From JBOFFC01 sp051648405 (GTDB taxonomy: Bacteria > Planctomycetota > Planctomycetia > Pirellulales > Lacipirellulaceae), in contig JBOFFC010000151.1 of the NCBI GenBank assembly GCA_051648405.1, positions 41,737-105,736 of the forward strand: a stretch of DNA of 64,000 bases, read 5' to 3'. The position numbers and the translations under genes are program-made. How positions within the stretch are numbered: position 1 is the first letter of the stretch; every line of letters starts with the position of its first letter. The notes below the pieces were generated by a model. It was not told the origin of the DNA. It saw only the letters and a program-made list of their open reading frames with translations, and searched no databases. Below are positions 43,839 to 53,028 of this stretch, piece after piece.

Positions 43839-45371
43839 CTACGGCGTCCAGGCCTGGACCGCGCTCCCCCACACGGGGCCGGGGGTGCGGTTGTACGGCA
43901 GCGGCCGTGCGAACGAGCGCCGCACTGCGTCGGGGTGGGCCTGCACCATCCGGAACGACCCGCCTGTCGCCGCCGCGATCGCCTCGAGCTTGGCCGCGTC
44001 GTCGGGGGTGCGGACCCCCATGCCGAGGGTGTGGATCGTGAACTTCCAGGCCCCCTTGCGCGTCAGGTCGGCCATCACGCGGGGGCTGCGGATGTCGCCG
44101 TCGGTCAGCAAGTAGAGGACCTGCGGCTTGGCGTGCGACGCGAGCTCGACCGCTTCGGTCAGTCTCCCCCCCAAGCACATCTGCACCGAGTCGAGCCACT
44201 TCACGAGCCGGCGTTTGTTCTCGGGGTTCGCCTCGAGCGGCCCGGGGTCGGCCTCGGGGAACATCATCGCGTAGGGCTGGTCGCTGAACAGCACGACGTA
44301 GAACGACTGGCTTTGGGACAACCCCTGCACGGCGCGAGCCAGTTCGAAGAGCGTGGTCTCCATCCGCCCGCGCTGCATGCTCCCCGAGTTATCGACGACG
44401 AACGCGACGCGGCTGGCCTGCGTCTCGGAGCCGAAGAACCGTACGCGTTCCCCCATGCCGCGCGGCTGCCCCGCGGGGCCCTCGCCGCCGCCCGTTTTGG
44501 CGCTGCCGCTCCCCTTCTCTCCGACCGACGCCATCAGCGACTCGGCGTCGCCGGCGAGGGTCGTCCCAAAGTCGATCGGCGTCGCGGCCAGCTCGGCGGC
44601 GCTCGCCGGCTCGACGCTCGCGTCGGGGACGAACGCGGCCAGCTCGAGCGCCGGACTGTCTGCCGCGGCGATCTCCGCGGCCGCGAGGTCGATCGCAGCG
44701 TCCGACATCGGGGCGTCGGCGAGGTAGTCCTCGCTCAGCGGCGCCAGCGAAGCGGTAAGTGTCAGCGGCATCTCAAGGATCGAGCCGAACGACACCAGCG
44801 CGAGCACCCCCAACAGCGCCGCGTGCGTCGTCAGACTGACCACCCACGGCGGCTGGCGAGCCAATCGGGCCCGCCACGCGACAACGGTTGCGACGAAGCC
44901 GCGCGGCCTGGTCGATCGCGAGCGTTTCAAGGCCGCGCGCGACGCGGAGCTTGGAGGCTGCGCCGATGAGCCCTGGCCTGGTCGCGATGATGCTTCGCTC
45001 GGCTTGGCCGACGCCGGGGGCTGTGCTCGGGAACGCCGCGGCCTGCGGGGCGCGATCGACCCAGTCGGCGGCGCGACGCCAGCCGGCCGAGTGACGGCCC
45101 GTCGCTGTTCGGCCCGTCGCTGTTCGGCCCGTCGCTGTGCGGCCGCGTCCTTCGCCTCGGTAGCTGCCTTCTCAGGCGACCTCGCTCCAGCGTGCTGGCC
45201 TTCGCCTAGCTCGCGGAGGATCGCGTTCGCCGCGGCGTCGTCCCCCGCGGCCACCAGGCGGGCGACCTCGGCCCGCTTGATTCGCCACGCCGCCTCGCGC
45301 TCGAGCAGCTCGCGCCGCGCGCGGCGGAGCCGCTCGGCTTCCGAGGGTTCGTGGTCGGTGGGGTCGGCCAT
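43839..45371 (-). CDS. Membrane-anchored von Willebrand A domain protein
   Basis: The 510-residue protein from ATG 45371 starts with a charged cytoplasmic region of about 155 residues containing EQRRA repeats, then one transmembrane helix (about 165-185, HAALLGVLALVSFGSILEM). A linker and a VWA domain follow (about 310-480) with the MIDAS motif DNSGSM and LLTDGD. VWA domains bind metal and protein partners. The gene lies 118 bases upstream of arsR on the same strand but in a separate unit. Confidence 0.8.
   Translation of the reverse strand: MADPTDHEPSEAERLRRARRELLEREAAWRIKRAEVARLVAAGDDAAANAILRELGEGQHAGARSPEKAATEAKDAAAQRRAEQRRAEQRRAVTRPAGVAPPTGSIAPRRPRRSRAQPPASAKPSEASSRPGQGSSAQPPSSASRAALKRSRSTRPRGFVATVVAWRARLARQPPWVVSLTTHAALLGVLALVSFGSILEMPLTLTASLAPLSEDYLADAPMSDAAIDLAAAEIAAADSPALELAAFVPDASVEPASAAELAATPIDFGTTLAGDAESLMASVGEKGSGSAKTGGGEGPAGQPRGMGERVRFFGSETQASRVAFVVDNSGSMQRGRMETTLFELARAVQGLSQSQSFYVVLFSDQPYAMMFPEADPGPLEANPENKRRLVKWLDSVQMCLGGRLTEAVELASHAKPQVLYLLTDGDIRSPRVMADLTRKGAWKFTIHTLGMGVRTPDDAAKLEAIAAATGGSFRMVQAHPDAVRRSFARPLPYNRTPGPVWGSAVQAWTP
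45095..45139. repeat. 15-bp tandem repeat in VWA gene
   Basis: CGGCCCGTCGCTGTT occurs three times in tandem (the last copy with one change). It encodes the repeated EQRRA pentapeptide in the cytoplasmic part of the VWA protein. It is a candidate for copy-number variation. Confidence 0.85.
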
Positions 45372-45563
45372 GGCGGCGGCCAGCGGAGCCGGGGCGGGGC
45401 GACTCCGTCCGCCGGGGATGGCCGGCACTTTAATCAGCCCGGGCCGCCGGCGCCAAACTTGGGGACGACGAAACGGGCGAAAGACGGGTTGCTTCGCTAC
45501 GGTAGAGCTACATCGGCCAAGCCAACGGGCCGCGTGCGACCGCGTGCTAAGATCGGGAGATCG

Positions 45564-45797
45564 GTGCCGCCGCTGCGAACCGTGAGAATTGCCGACCCGC
45601 TCCCCAGCCAAAACCGTGACCACGCGGACCCCGACAAGTTGGCGCGGCACGGGCCGTTTGATCCACAGCTCTACCGACCGATCACGGTCGAAGAACACGC
45701 GGGGAGGCTGAGGATCATGGACGGCATGACCCGAGTTGAGAACGCGCGGCGAGCCGGCCTCGCTAGACTCGCCGCCTACGTCTTCCCGAGGGGATGA
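45564..45797 (+). CDS. Small ParB/sulfiredoxin-like protein
   Basis: From GTG 45564, with GGGAG just upstream, the 77-residue product contains ITVEEHAGRLRIMDGMTR and VENARRAGLARLAAYVF. The DGMTRxxxARRAG pattern resembles the nucleotide-binding core of ParB-N domains. The rest of a ParB is missing, so it is not a partition protein. A longer upstream frame overlaps the VWA gene start and is not coding. Its stop overlaps the next gene start (ATGA). Confidence 0.6.
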   Translation: MPPLRTVRIADPLPSQNRDHADPDKLARHGPFDPQLYRPITVEEHAGRLRIMDGMTRVENARRAGLARLAAYVFPRG

Positions 45798-46210
45798 AGA
45801 CGATGAACGACGTCGATCGCGTCTACGCGAGGATCCTCCACCTCGGTCTTGTTCAGGTACGCGATGCCCAGCGTCGCGGGGACGAGGCGGCAGCACGGGC
45901 AGAAGTCGAGTACCTGCACGACTTGCCGACCTTCCTCGGCGACGAACGGGACGCTCGGCATCGTTGGCAGTGGAACGTCGTTACTAGGGCTCACGCCGAG
46001 TGGCTCGAAAGCGAAGCTTCTGAGGAAGCCCGCAAACTCGCGCGGACGTTGCATTGGCCGAACTGGCGCGAGCTGGAACGGCTCGGCGCCGAGCTCGGGT
46101 TCGAGCCGTGGCTAACCGCCATGGAGCGGAACCCCGCGGCGCCGCCGGTCGTCCCGATCGTCGGCCACGTCACCCCGTCGCTCGGCGAGTCGGCGCGGTA
46201 CCACGGCTGA
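45794..46210 (+). CDS. Hypothetical protein coupled to ParB-like gene
   Basis: The 138-residue protein is helix-rich and charged (AARAEVEYLHDLPTFLGDER, ARKLARTLHWPNWRELERLG), ending in VTPSLGESARYHG. I do not recognise a family. It overlaps the ParB-like gene by 4 bases, so they are probably translated together. It converges with gltX only 4 bases away. The pair may be a mobile or stress module, but this is a guess from layout. Confidence 0.65.
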   Translation: MKTMNDVDRVYARILHLGLVQVRDAQRRGDEAAARAEVEYLHDLPTFLGDERDARHRWQWNVVTRAHAEWLESEASEEARKLARTLHWPNWRELERLGAELGFEPWLTAMERNPAAPPVVPIVGHVTPSLGESARYHG

Positions 46211-46214
46211 GCCT

Positions 46215-47801
46215 TTAGGCCCCGGCGAGCGTGAGCGCACGATCGATCCGCGCCAGTCGCCGCTCGTGGCCGAGCAGTTCGAGGGTCTCGAACATGCCGA
46301 AGCCGACCCCCTTGCCGGTGACCGCCACGCGCAGGGCGTGGATCAGGTCGCCGATCTTGACCCCGCGGCTCTCGACGTACGCTTTGAGCGACGCTTCGAG
46401 CTCGGCCGCATCGGCCGTCGGGGCCTTCGCGAGCTCGTCGCGGTACGCGCGCAGCAACTCGGCGGCGCCGTCGGGCTTCACGAGGCGTTTGTCGAACGCG
46501 GCCGGATCGTACTCGAGCAGCTCGTCGGCTACGAAGAAGTCGTCGTAGTCGAGCACGTCGCCGTAGGTCTTCACGCGGTCCCCGGCGGACGTGAGGATCG
46601 CCGACACGACGGGCCCGACCTCGCACGCCGGGGGGGTGGCGACCAGGCCGGCCCGCTGCAAGTAGTCCACCGCGCGGGCCGTCTTCTTCTTCGGTTCGAC
46701 CTGCTGCATCGCCCGGTCTTGGAAGGCCATCAGCTTGGCGGGGTCGAAGCTGGCCGGCGCCTTGTTGACGCGTTCGAGCGAGAAGTGCTCGATCATCTCG
46801 ACGCGGGTGAACTCCTCGCGCGAGTCGTCGTACGACCAGCCGAGCAGCAACAAGTAGTTCAGCAACGCGTCGGGGAGGTAGCCGACCGTCTCGTAGAAAT
46901 CGACGATCACCGGGTTGAACGTCTCGGCGGCCGTCGCGACCCCCAGCCGCGCGGCGACGCGCTGCCCGTGCTCGTTGAGCGCCGCGAAGTCGCGGTTCTT
47001 CAGGTACTTGTCGAGCTTCCGCTTGCTGAGCTTGTTCTTGCTCCCGGGCTCGGCGACGTACGGCAGGTGCGCGAACCGCGGCGGCTCGTAGCCGAGCGCC
47101 CGGGCGATGAACACCTGCCGCGGGGTGTTGGGGAGGTGTTCCTCGGCGCGGATCACGTGGCTGATCTGCATGTCGTGGTCGTCGACCACGCTCGCCAGGT
47201 GGTAGATCGGGCTGCCGTCGGCGCGCTGGACGACGTGGTCCTGCTCGCGGGCCCACTCGAACGTGACGCGCCCGCGGACGAGGTCGTCGAGCTCGAGCGC
47301 CCCTGCGCGCGGCATCCGCAGGCGGACAACCCCCGAGCGCCCCTCGGCCTCGAACCGAGCAGCGTCGGCCGGCGTCTCGGCGGCCCAACGGCGGCTGTAC
47401 GTGAACGCCTCGCCCGAGCCCTGAGCCGCGTCACGCTCGGCTTGCAGTTCGTCGGTGGTGGCGTAGTCGCGGTAGGCGTGGCCCGAGGCCAGCAGCCGCT
47501 CGACCGCCGCCGCGTAGCGCTCGCCGCGCTGCGACTGGTAGTACGGCCCACACGGGCCCCGCGACGAGCCGTCCCCCGCCTCGGTGGGGCCTTCGTCCCA
47601 GTCGAGCCCCAGCCAGCCGAACCCGTGCAGGATCGGCGCGAGGGCCGACTCGACGTTCCGCTGTTGGTCGGTGTCATCGACGCGCAGCAGGAACTGGCCG
47701 CCGTGTCGCCGCGCGAACAGCCAGTTGAAGAGCGCCGTGCGGACCCCGCCGATGTGCAGATAGCCCGTCGGGCTGGGGGCGAAGCGGGTGCGCACCGTCA
47801 T
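46215..47801 (-). CDS. gltX: Glutamyl-tRNA synthetase
   Basis: Charges tRNA-Glu. The 528-residue protein has the class I HIGH motif (SPTGYLHIGGVRTALFNWLF) and the KMSKS equivalent KLSKRKL, and the length fits GluRS. A zinc or Asp/Glu discriminating region is not obvious. No tRNA-Glu lies nearby. Its promoter should lie in the 109 bases between its start and the repeat element at 47911. Confidence 0.96.
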   Translation of the reverse strand: MTVRTRFAPSPTGYLHIGGVRTALFNWLFARRHGGQFLLRVDDTDQQRNVESALAPILHGFGWLGLDWDEGPTEAGDGSSRGPCGPYYQSQRGERYAAAVERLLASGHAYRDYATTDELQAERDAAQGSGEAFTYSRRWAAETPADAARFEAEGRSGVVRLRMPRAGALELDDLVRGRVTFEWAREQDHVVQRADGSPIYHLASVVDDHDMQISHVIRAEEHLPNTPRQVFIARALGYEPPRFAHLPYVAEPGSKNKLSKRKLDKYLKNRDFAALNEHGQRVAARLGVATAAETFNPVIVDFYETVGYLPDALLNYLLLLGWSYDDSREEFTRVEMIEHFSLERVNKAPASFDPAKLMAFQDRAMQQVEPKKKTARAVDYLQRAGLVATPPACEVGPVVSAILTSAGDRVKTYGDVLDYDDFFVADELLEYDPAAFDKRLVKPDGAAELLRAYRDELAKAPTADAAELEASLKAYVESRGVKIGDLIHALRVAVTGKGVGFGMFETLELLGHERRLARIDRALTLAGA

Positions 47802-47910
47802 CGCGGCGGTCTCGTGGGGTGAAGGCCTCTTGGGGGAGCCCCAAGGCTAGCGGCGCCGCGAGCGAGCCGGAAGCGTCACCCGCGAGCGAGCGACGCCGGC
47901 CCGGTCTCAC

Positions 47911-48058
47911 AGCCTGTTGAAAAACGCCGTCGTGGCGTTTCTCAACCTCGCCAAGCTCGCGGCCGAGCCGCTCGCGGCTCGCGAAACCGCGGCGAAAGCG
48001 CCACGGTTTCGACGTCGCCTCCCTGCGACCACGCAGCCTCTCGAAAAATCAACAGGCT
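47911..48058. mobile_element. 148-bp element with terminal inverted repeats, copy 1
   Basis: Ends AGCCTGTTGA and TCAACAGGCT are perfect 10-bp inverted repeats. Inside are the stems AAAACGCC/GGCGTTT, CGAGCCGC/GCGGCTCG and CGAAACCG/CGGTTTCG. About 93-94% identical to copy 3 at 60295-60442, also 148 bp. One end is one base past the stop codon of the gene at 48060. It encodes nothing and looks like a MITE or REP-type element. Confidence 0.8.
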
Positions 48059-48059
48059 C

Positions 48060-49241
48060 CTACGCCGCGTCGCGTTCGCGTTGGCGGCGGAGTCGTTTGC
48101 GGTCGGCCTTCGACACGCGGCGCGGGGAGTCGTCGTCCTCGTACTCTTCGAGGTCGCCCGCTTCGGCGCCACTCACCCACTGCGTCTCGTCCGGCTCGAC
48201 GGCCCTCGCGCGGCGCTCGCGGGGGGACACACGCAGGGCCTCCGCGCTCTCCTCGTCTTCGGACTGGCCTTCGTCGTCCTGCGTAGCGACGAGGCGCGGC
48301 GTCGGGACTCGCTCGGCGGGGCTCTCAGGGGCCGCTTCTGCAACGCGGAGCGCGGCGCTGTTCGCCGCAGCGACCTGCTCCTTCACCGCGGTCTTTGCGA
48401 CGGGCGAGAGCACGTCGCCGCGGGCTTCCAGCAGGATCCGGCGGGCGTAGACGACCTGGGCCATCACGGCGAGCGCGGTTCCGACCAGCACGGCGAACGG
48501 CCCCACGAGCGACGCCGAGCTCGTCCCGCCGATCGTCGAGAGCGCGGTCGGGGAGGCGCCCGCCTCGACAAGCCAACCGAATGCGCTCACGCCCGTCGCT
48601 CCCAGCGCAAGCACCAGCGCCGGCCGACACTCGGCCAGCTCAACCGCCATCCGCACCGCGAGCGCGCCGAGCGCGATCCCGCCGGGGAGCAGCCACCACA
48701 GCGCGTCGCCGCTCAGCGGCGAGAAACCGACCACGCGAGCGACCGCGCCGGCGACAGCCACGTGCGCGTGCGTGGCCGCGTTGGCGCTCAGCAGCAGCGC
48801 CGCGATCGCCGCGACCAACCAAGTGCGGTACGCGCAGCGCAGGTCGTCCATCCGCTGGCGACGCAGCGCGAGCAGCATCACCGAGAGCGCGGCCGAACCC
48901 AGCCAAAGGCTCGATCCGAACCACGCCGCGATCGACGCGGGGCGCTCGGCGAGCAGCAACTCGACGGCGCGCGCGGGGGTCGAGCCCGCTGCGGTCGCGA
49001 GCGTCGAACCGTACGAGTTGAGCACCCCCAGCACGCCAAGCGCGGCGGCGAGCGCGAACGACAGCCCAAGCCCTCCGCGCCAGCCGGCCGGCAAGACGGC
49101 CTGCGCGAGCGCGAAACCGGCGTCGTCCGGCGCGGGGGCGTAGCGCAGCCCGACGTTGGCGGCTTCGACGGGGGGGGCGACTCCCGCCGAGCCCTCGTGG
49201 AGCAGGCGACGACGACGGCCATCTCGGGCTACAGACGACAT
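48060..49241 (-). CDS. Multi-pass membrane protein with acidic/basic tail, unknown
   Basis: From ATG 49241 the 393-residue protein has a soluble start, then about seven hydrophobic segments (around 42-65, 85-105, 110-125, 135-150, 170-190, 210-225 and 245-265). A charged tail of about 110 residues follows, with an acidic stretch and the Arg/Lys-rich end SKADRKRLRRQRERDAA. I recognise no family. The 3' end abuts the 148-bp element. The open frame further upstream (to 49535) lacks a plausible start. Confidence 0.6.
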   Translation of the reverse strand: MSSVARDGRRRRLLHEGSAGVAPPVEAANVGLRYAPAPDDAGFALAQAVLPAGWRGGLGLSFALAAALGVLGVLNSYGSTLATAAGSTPARAVELLLAERPASIAAWFGSSLWLGSAALSVMLLALRRQRMDDLRCAYRTWLVAAIAALLLSANAATHAHVAVAGAVARVVGFSPLSGDALWWLLPGGIALGALAVRMAVELAECRPALVLALGATGVSAFGWLVEAGASPTALSTIGGTSSASLVGPFAVLVGTALAVMAQVVYARRILLEARGDVLSPVAKTAVKEQVAAANSAALRVAEAAPESPAERVPTPRLVATQDDEGQSEDEESAEALRVSPRERRARAVEPDETQWVSGAEAGDLEEYEDDDSPRRVSKADRKRLRRQRERDAA

Positions 49242-49627
49242 ACGAGCGATCCCTCGCGAAGAGCGGTCCCGAGCGGGCGGGCGTCCTACCCGCCGTACGC
49301 GCGGCGGTCCCGCGAAAGGCAGGACCCCCGGCGCCGTTGGTACTTCGGCGCCTCGCGCAGGCCGGTTTGAGTCGAACCGCCGGGCATCGCCGCAAGCGAC
49401 GTCCGATCTAGGCCGCTGATAGCGTGGTCGCTGCCGCGCGAGCGGGACGGGTGGTTTGGGGGGAGTTTGACGGCCGACGGCCCCCCGCCCTGGTCGCGGG
49501 CGCCCCAACTTCCGGCGGCCGCGGCGAACCGCCACGCCGAGCGTGACCTATCGTTAGGGGTCCGTGTCCTCGCCAAGCCCATCGGGGCGGCGCAGGGCCC
49601 ACCGCGCAACGCCGCACCGACGCGCTC
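49242..49627. other. Divergent intergenic region
   Basis: 386 GC-rich bases between the membrane protein (minus) and the GGDEF protein (plus). Several open frames are shadows. I see no promoter, hairpin with T-tract, or repeat that I can support. Confidence 0.4.
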
Positions 49628-51892
49628 ATGGCTGCCGCTCCCCCCGACGTCGCCTCGCCCGCCGATCCGTTCGCCTCAGCGAACGGCGAGGATTCGTTGA
49701 TGGCAGGCGGCGGCTCGGCGGACGTCGCCCGCCTGCTCGAGTCGATCGACGAGTCGGCTGCTGGCGTCGGTCACGCGAGCCAAGCACGCGTCGCCGCCGC
49801 AGCTCGGCACGAGCAACTGCTCGCCGAGGGCCGCCTCGGGATGGTGTCGGCGCTGTTCACGTCGCTCCGCTACAAGCACCCGGCGACCGCGTCGCACAGC
49901 CTGCGGGTGGCGCTGGGGTGCAGCACCTGGGCCGCCGCGCTGGCGATGCCCGACAAGCTGCGTACGCAGTTGGAAGCGGCCGCGCTGCTGCACGACGTCG
50001 GCAAGATCGGGGTCCCCGACGCGGTCCTCACCAAGCCCGGCCGCCTCACGTCGGGTGAGGTCGAAGAGATCGACCGCAGCCGCGAGGCGGCGCGGGCGAT
50101 CTTGGCCTCGGCCGGCGCGCCGAACGTCGTCGTCGAGGGGGTCTACGCGGCCGCCGCTTGGTTCGATGGCACGCACCGCACGATCCGCCTGACGGGGGAA
50201 CAAACCCCGTTCGTCTCGCGGATGATCGCCATCGTCGATGCGTTCGATTCGATGACGACCGACCAAGTCTACCGCCCCGCGCGCAGCCGCGAGCGGGCGA
50301 TCGCGGCGCTGTTCGAGGGCGCCGGGACGCAGTTCGACCCCGACCTCGTGGCGAGTTACTGCGAGGTCTTCTCGCGCGACCAGAGCCGACTCGAGGCCGA
50401 CGTGGCCCGCCGCTGGGTCGCCGGGATCGGGGACCCCACCGTGACCGCGGCCTGGAACCCCACCGCCGCGACGCTGCACGCGCAACCCGACAAACCTGCG
50501 AGCCCCCTCTCGGCGTTCGAGCTGCGGCTGCTCGACAACATGCACGACGCCGTGCTGTTCGTCGATTCGCACCTGCGGATCCTCCGCTGGAACACGGGCG
50601 CAGAACGCCTGACGGGGGTCGGCGCCACAGCGGCCTGCGGCAAAGAGTTCGCACCGAGCCTGCTCGACATGTCGGCGGCGGCGGGTGAGTTGCTAGAAGA
50701 CGAGCAGTGCCCCGTCAAGCGCGCCGTCGAGTCCGGCGTGCAGGTGCTGGACCGCTACAGCGTCATGGGCCGCAACGGGCGCAGCGTGAGCATCGACCTG
50801 CACGCGATCCCGGTGGTCGAGGGAGGGACGCCGCTCGGCGCCGCCGTGATCCTGCACGACGCCTCGAGCGAGACGACGCTCGAAGAGCGTTGTCAGGCGC
50901 TCCACGCCGAGATGACCAAGGACCCGATGACGCAGGTCGCGAACCGGGCCGAGTTCGACCGCATGCTCGCGGCCTTCATCGACGCGCACCAAGACACCGG
51001 CCTGCCGTGCAGCTTGATCATGGCCGACATCGACCACTTCAAGAGCATCAACGACACGTACGGCCACCAGGCGGGTGACGAAGCGATCATGACCGTCGCG
51101 TCGCTTCTGAAGTCGATGTGCCGCTCGGGGGACCTCGTGGCGCGGTACGGGGGCGAGGAGTTCGCCGTCCTGTGCGCCGACTGCTCGAACGCCGCCGCGA
51201 CGAAGCGCGCCGAGCTGATCCGCCGTCAACTTAGCGAGACTCCGCACACCTACCTCGGGGGCGCCCACATCACCGCCAGCTTCGGCGTGACCGAGCTGCA
51301 GATGGGGGACACCCCCGAGACGATGCTCCGCCGCGCGGACCGCGGCCTGCTGCAGGCCAAGGACCAAGGGCGAAACCAAGTCGTGACACTAGGGGATGGC
51401 ATGTCGACCGAAGAATCCACCAAGTCGAGCTGGTTCGGGCTGTCGGGCTGGACCATGAGCGCGTTCACAAGCGGCGCGCTGCTGGAAACGCGCCTCGTGA
51501 CCAACGTCCCCGTCGAGCTCGCCGTCCAGAAGCTCAAGGGCTTCATCGCCGACCGCGACGCCAAGATCCTCCGCACCGAAGAGAACCACCTGCGGATGGA
51601 GACCACCGACGCGGTCGGCGGCAAGAGCCGCCGCGAGAACGACCGCCCGCTGGGATTCATCATCGACCTCCGCCTGTCGCAGCACAAAATCGAGAAGTCG
51701 AACGCCTCGGGGATGGCCAAGGGCTCGTACGCGCACACGTTCATCGACGTGACGATCAAGCCGAAACGCGACCGCGATCGGCGCCGCGGCCAGGCGATGG
51801 ACCGCGCCCGCCTGCTGCTGGGGAGCCTCAAAAGTTACTTGATGGCGAAGGAAGCCGACGTCGAATCGGTCGATCCGGCGCCGCAGGCCTGA
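49628..51892 (+). CDS. PAS-GGDEF diguanylate cyclase with degenerate HD-GYP domain
   Basis: Makes cyclic di-GMP. In 754 residues: HD-GYP-like domain (about 80-260), PAS-like domain (about 290-420), GGDEF (about 430-590) and a 155-residue tail of unknown fold. GGDEF is active-looking: DIDHFKSINDTYGHQAGD, RYGGEEF, and an intact I-site RSGD five residues before GGEEF, so product inhibition is expected. In HD-GYP the HD of LLHDVGK remains, but the later His positions are Ser and Ala and the GYP loop reads WFDGTHRT. Phosphodiesterase activity is therefore unlikely. Confidence 0.9.
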   Translation: MAAAPPDVASPADPFASANGEDSLMAGGGSADVARLLESIDESAAGVGHASQARVAAAARHEQLLAEGRLGMVSALFTSLRYKHPATASHSLRVALGCSTWAAALAMPDKLRTQLEAAALLHDVGKIGVPDAVLTKPGRLTSGEVEEIDRSREAARAILASAGAPNVVVEGVYAAAAWFDGTHRTIRLTGEQTPFVSRMIAIVDAFDSMTTDQVYRPARSRERAIAALFEGAGTQFDPDLVASYCEVFSRDQSRLEADVARRWVAGIGDPTVTAAWNPTAATLHAQPDKPASPLSAFELRLLDNMHDAVLFVDSHLRILRWNTGAERLTGVGATAACGKEFAPSLLDMSAAAGELLEDEQCPVKRAVESGVQVLDRYSVMGRNGRSVSIDLHAIPVVEGGTPLGAAVILHDASSETTLEERCQALHAEMTKDPMTQVANRAEFDRMLAAFIDAHQDTGLPCSLIMADIDHFKSINDTYGHQAGDEAIMTVASLLKSMCRSGDLVARYGGEEFAVLCADCSNAAATKRAELIRRQLSETPHTYLGGAHITASFGVTELQMGDTPETMLRRADRGLLQAKDQGRNQVVTLGDGMSTEESTKSSWFGLSGWTMSAFTSGALLETRLVTNVPVELAVQKLKGFIADRDAKILRTEENHLRMETTDAVGGKSRRENDRPLGFIIDLRLSQHKIEKSNASGMAKGSYAHTFIDVTIKPKRDRDRRRGQAMDRARLLLGSLKSYLMAKEADVESVDPAPQA

Positions 51893-52110
51893 TCGCCGCG
51901 CCGCGGCACGCGACGACTCGCCTGCGCTGGGCCGATCGCGGCGGGCGCCTTCCGCGGCGCTTGCCAATCCGCACACGGTGCGGGAGTCTACAGGGGTCGC
52001 GTCGGTCGGCCGCGTGCGCTAACGCACCGGTAGGGCCCGACGCCCGTCGGCGCACGGCTCGTTGCGCCGCGCGCCCCCCCGCGTTCTCACTCCCACGGAG
52101 TCGCCCCGCC

Positions 52111-52722
52111 ATGGCCTACACCCTGCCGTCGCTCCCCTACGCCTTCGGCGCCCTCGAGCCGCACATCGACGCGGCGACGATGGAGATCCACCACGGCAAG
52201 CACCACGCCACCTACGTGACGAAGCTCAACGCGGCCCTCGAGGGGGCGGGTGTCGGTGAGCAGTCGATCGAAGACCTTTGTCGCGGCATCGCGTCGGTCC
52301 CCGAGAACGTCCGCCCAGCGGTCCGCAACAACGGCGGCGGCCACGCCAACCACTCGTTGTTCTGGGCGACGATGAGCCCCACCGGCGGGGCCGCCCCGAG
52401 CGGCGTGCTGGCCGCAGCGATCGACGCCGAGCTCGGTGGGTTCGCCAAGTTCAAAGAGGACCTCACGAACGCCGGGCTCAACCGGTTCGGCAGCGGCTGG
52501 GCTTGGCTCTCGGTTAACAAGGAAGGGAAGCTCGCCGTCGAGAGCACTCCCAACCAGGACAACCCCTGGATGGAAGGACGGACGCCGATCCTGGGGGTCG
52601 ATGTCTGGGAGCACGCGTACTACCTGAAGTACCAGAATCGCCGCCCCGACTACCTGGCCGCGTTCTTCAACGTCGTCGATTGGGCGAAGGTCGCCGAGCT
52701 CTACGCGGCGGCCCAAGGGTGA
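52111..52722 (+). CDS. sodA: Superoxide dismutase, Fe/Mn family
   Basis: Converts superoxide to peroxide and oxygen. The 203-residue length is typical. Metal ligands are seen in HHGKHHATYV (first His), GGHANHSLFW, and DVWEHAYYLKYQN. GGHANHSLFW and the Gln/Gly pattern favour Mn. No signal peptide, so it is cytosolic. A perfect hairpin terminator follows. Confidence 0.96.
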   Translation: MAYTLPSLPYAFGALEPHIDAATMEIHHGKHHATYVTKLNAALEGAGVGEQSIEDLCRGIASVPENVRPAVRNNGGGHANHSLFWATMSPTGGAAPSGVLAAAIDAELGGFAKFKEDLTNAGLNRFGSGWAWLSVNKEGKLAVESTPNQDNPWMEGRTPILGVDVWEHAYYLKYQNRRPDYLAAFFNVVDWAKVAELYAAAQG

Positions 52723-52756
52723 GCCGCGGCGGCGACCGTGCGCGAAATCGATCGAC

Positions 52757-52792
52757 GCGCTAAGCCGCGAGCAGCCGCTCGCGGCTTAGCGC
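52757..52792 (+). terminator. 16-bp perfect hairpin after sodA
   Basis: Arms 52757-52772 and 52777-52792 (GCGCTAAGCCGCGAGC with its exact complement) enclose the loop AGCC. No T-tract follows on either strand. It sits 35 bases after sodA and is symmetric, so it could serve either strand. The remaining sequence to 53028 shows nothing that I recognise. Confidence 0.65.
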
Positions 52793-53028
52793 GCCCGGCG
52801 TCCGCGGTTCGCCATTGACGCCCCCCGCGTGCGCACCTAGCCTCCCGCCGCCTTCGGAAGCGCCCCCGTGCGCGCTCGCAGCGCCAGCGATGCTGGCGGT
52901 GTTGGGCGCTTACGCCGGTTATTCGCTCAGCGCAAACCGCGCCGCTTGCCGAAAACCCGATCAAGGGGGATCGAACGCGGTCCTCCGGTAACGCACATCC
53001 ACCGTTCGCCCAAGGAAGGGCCTCGGCC

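Noticed and set aside
48325..49535. Extended start of the membrane protein at 49535 and other frames in 49242-49627
   Set aside because: Upstream sequence is Arg/Pro-rich shadow-like and has no plausible start or ribosome-binding site.
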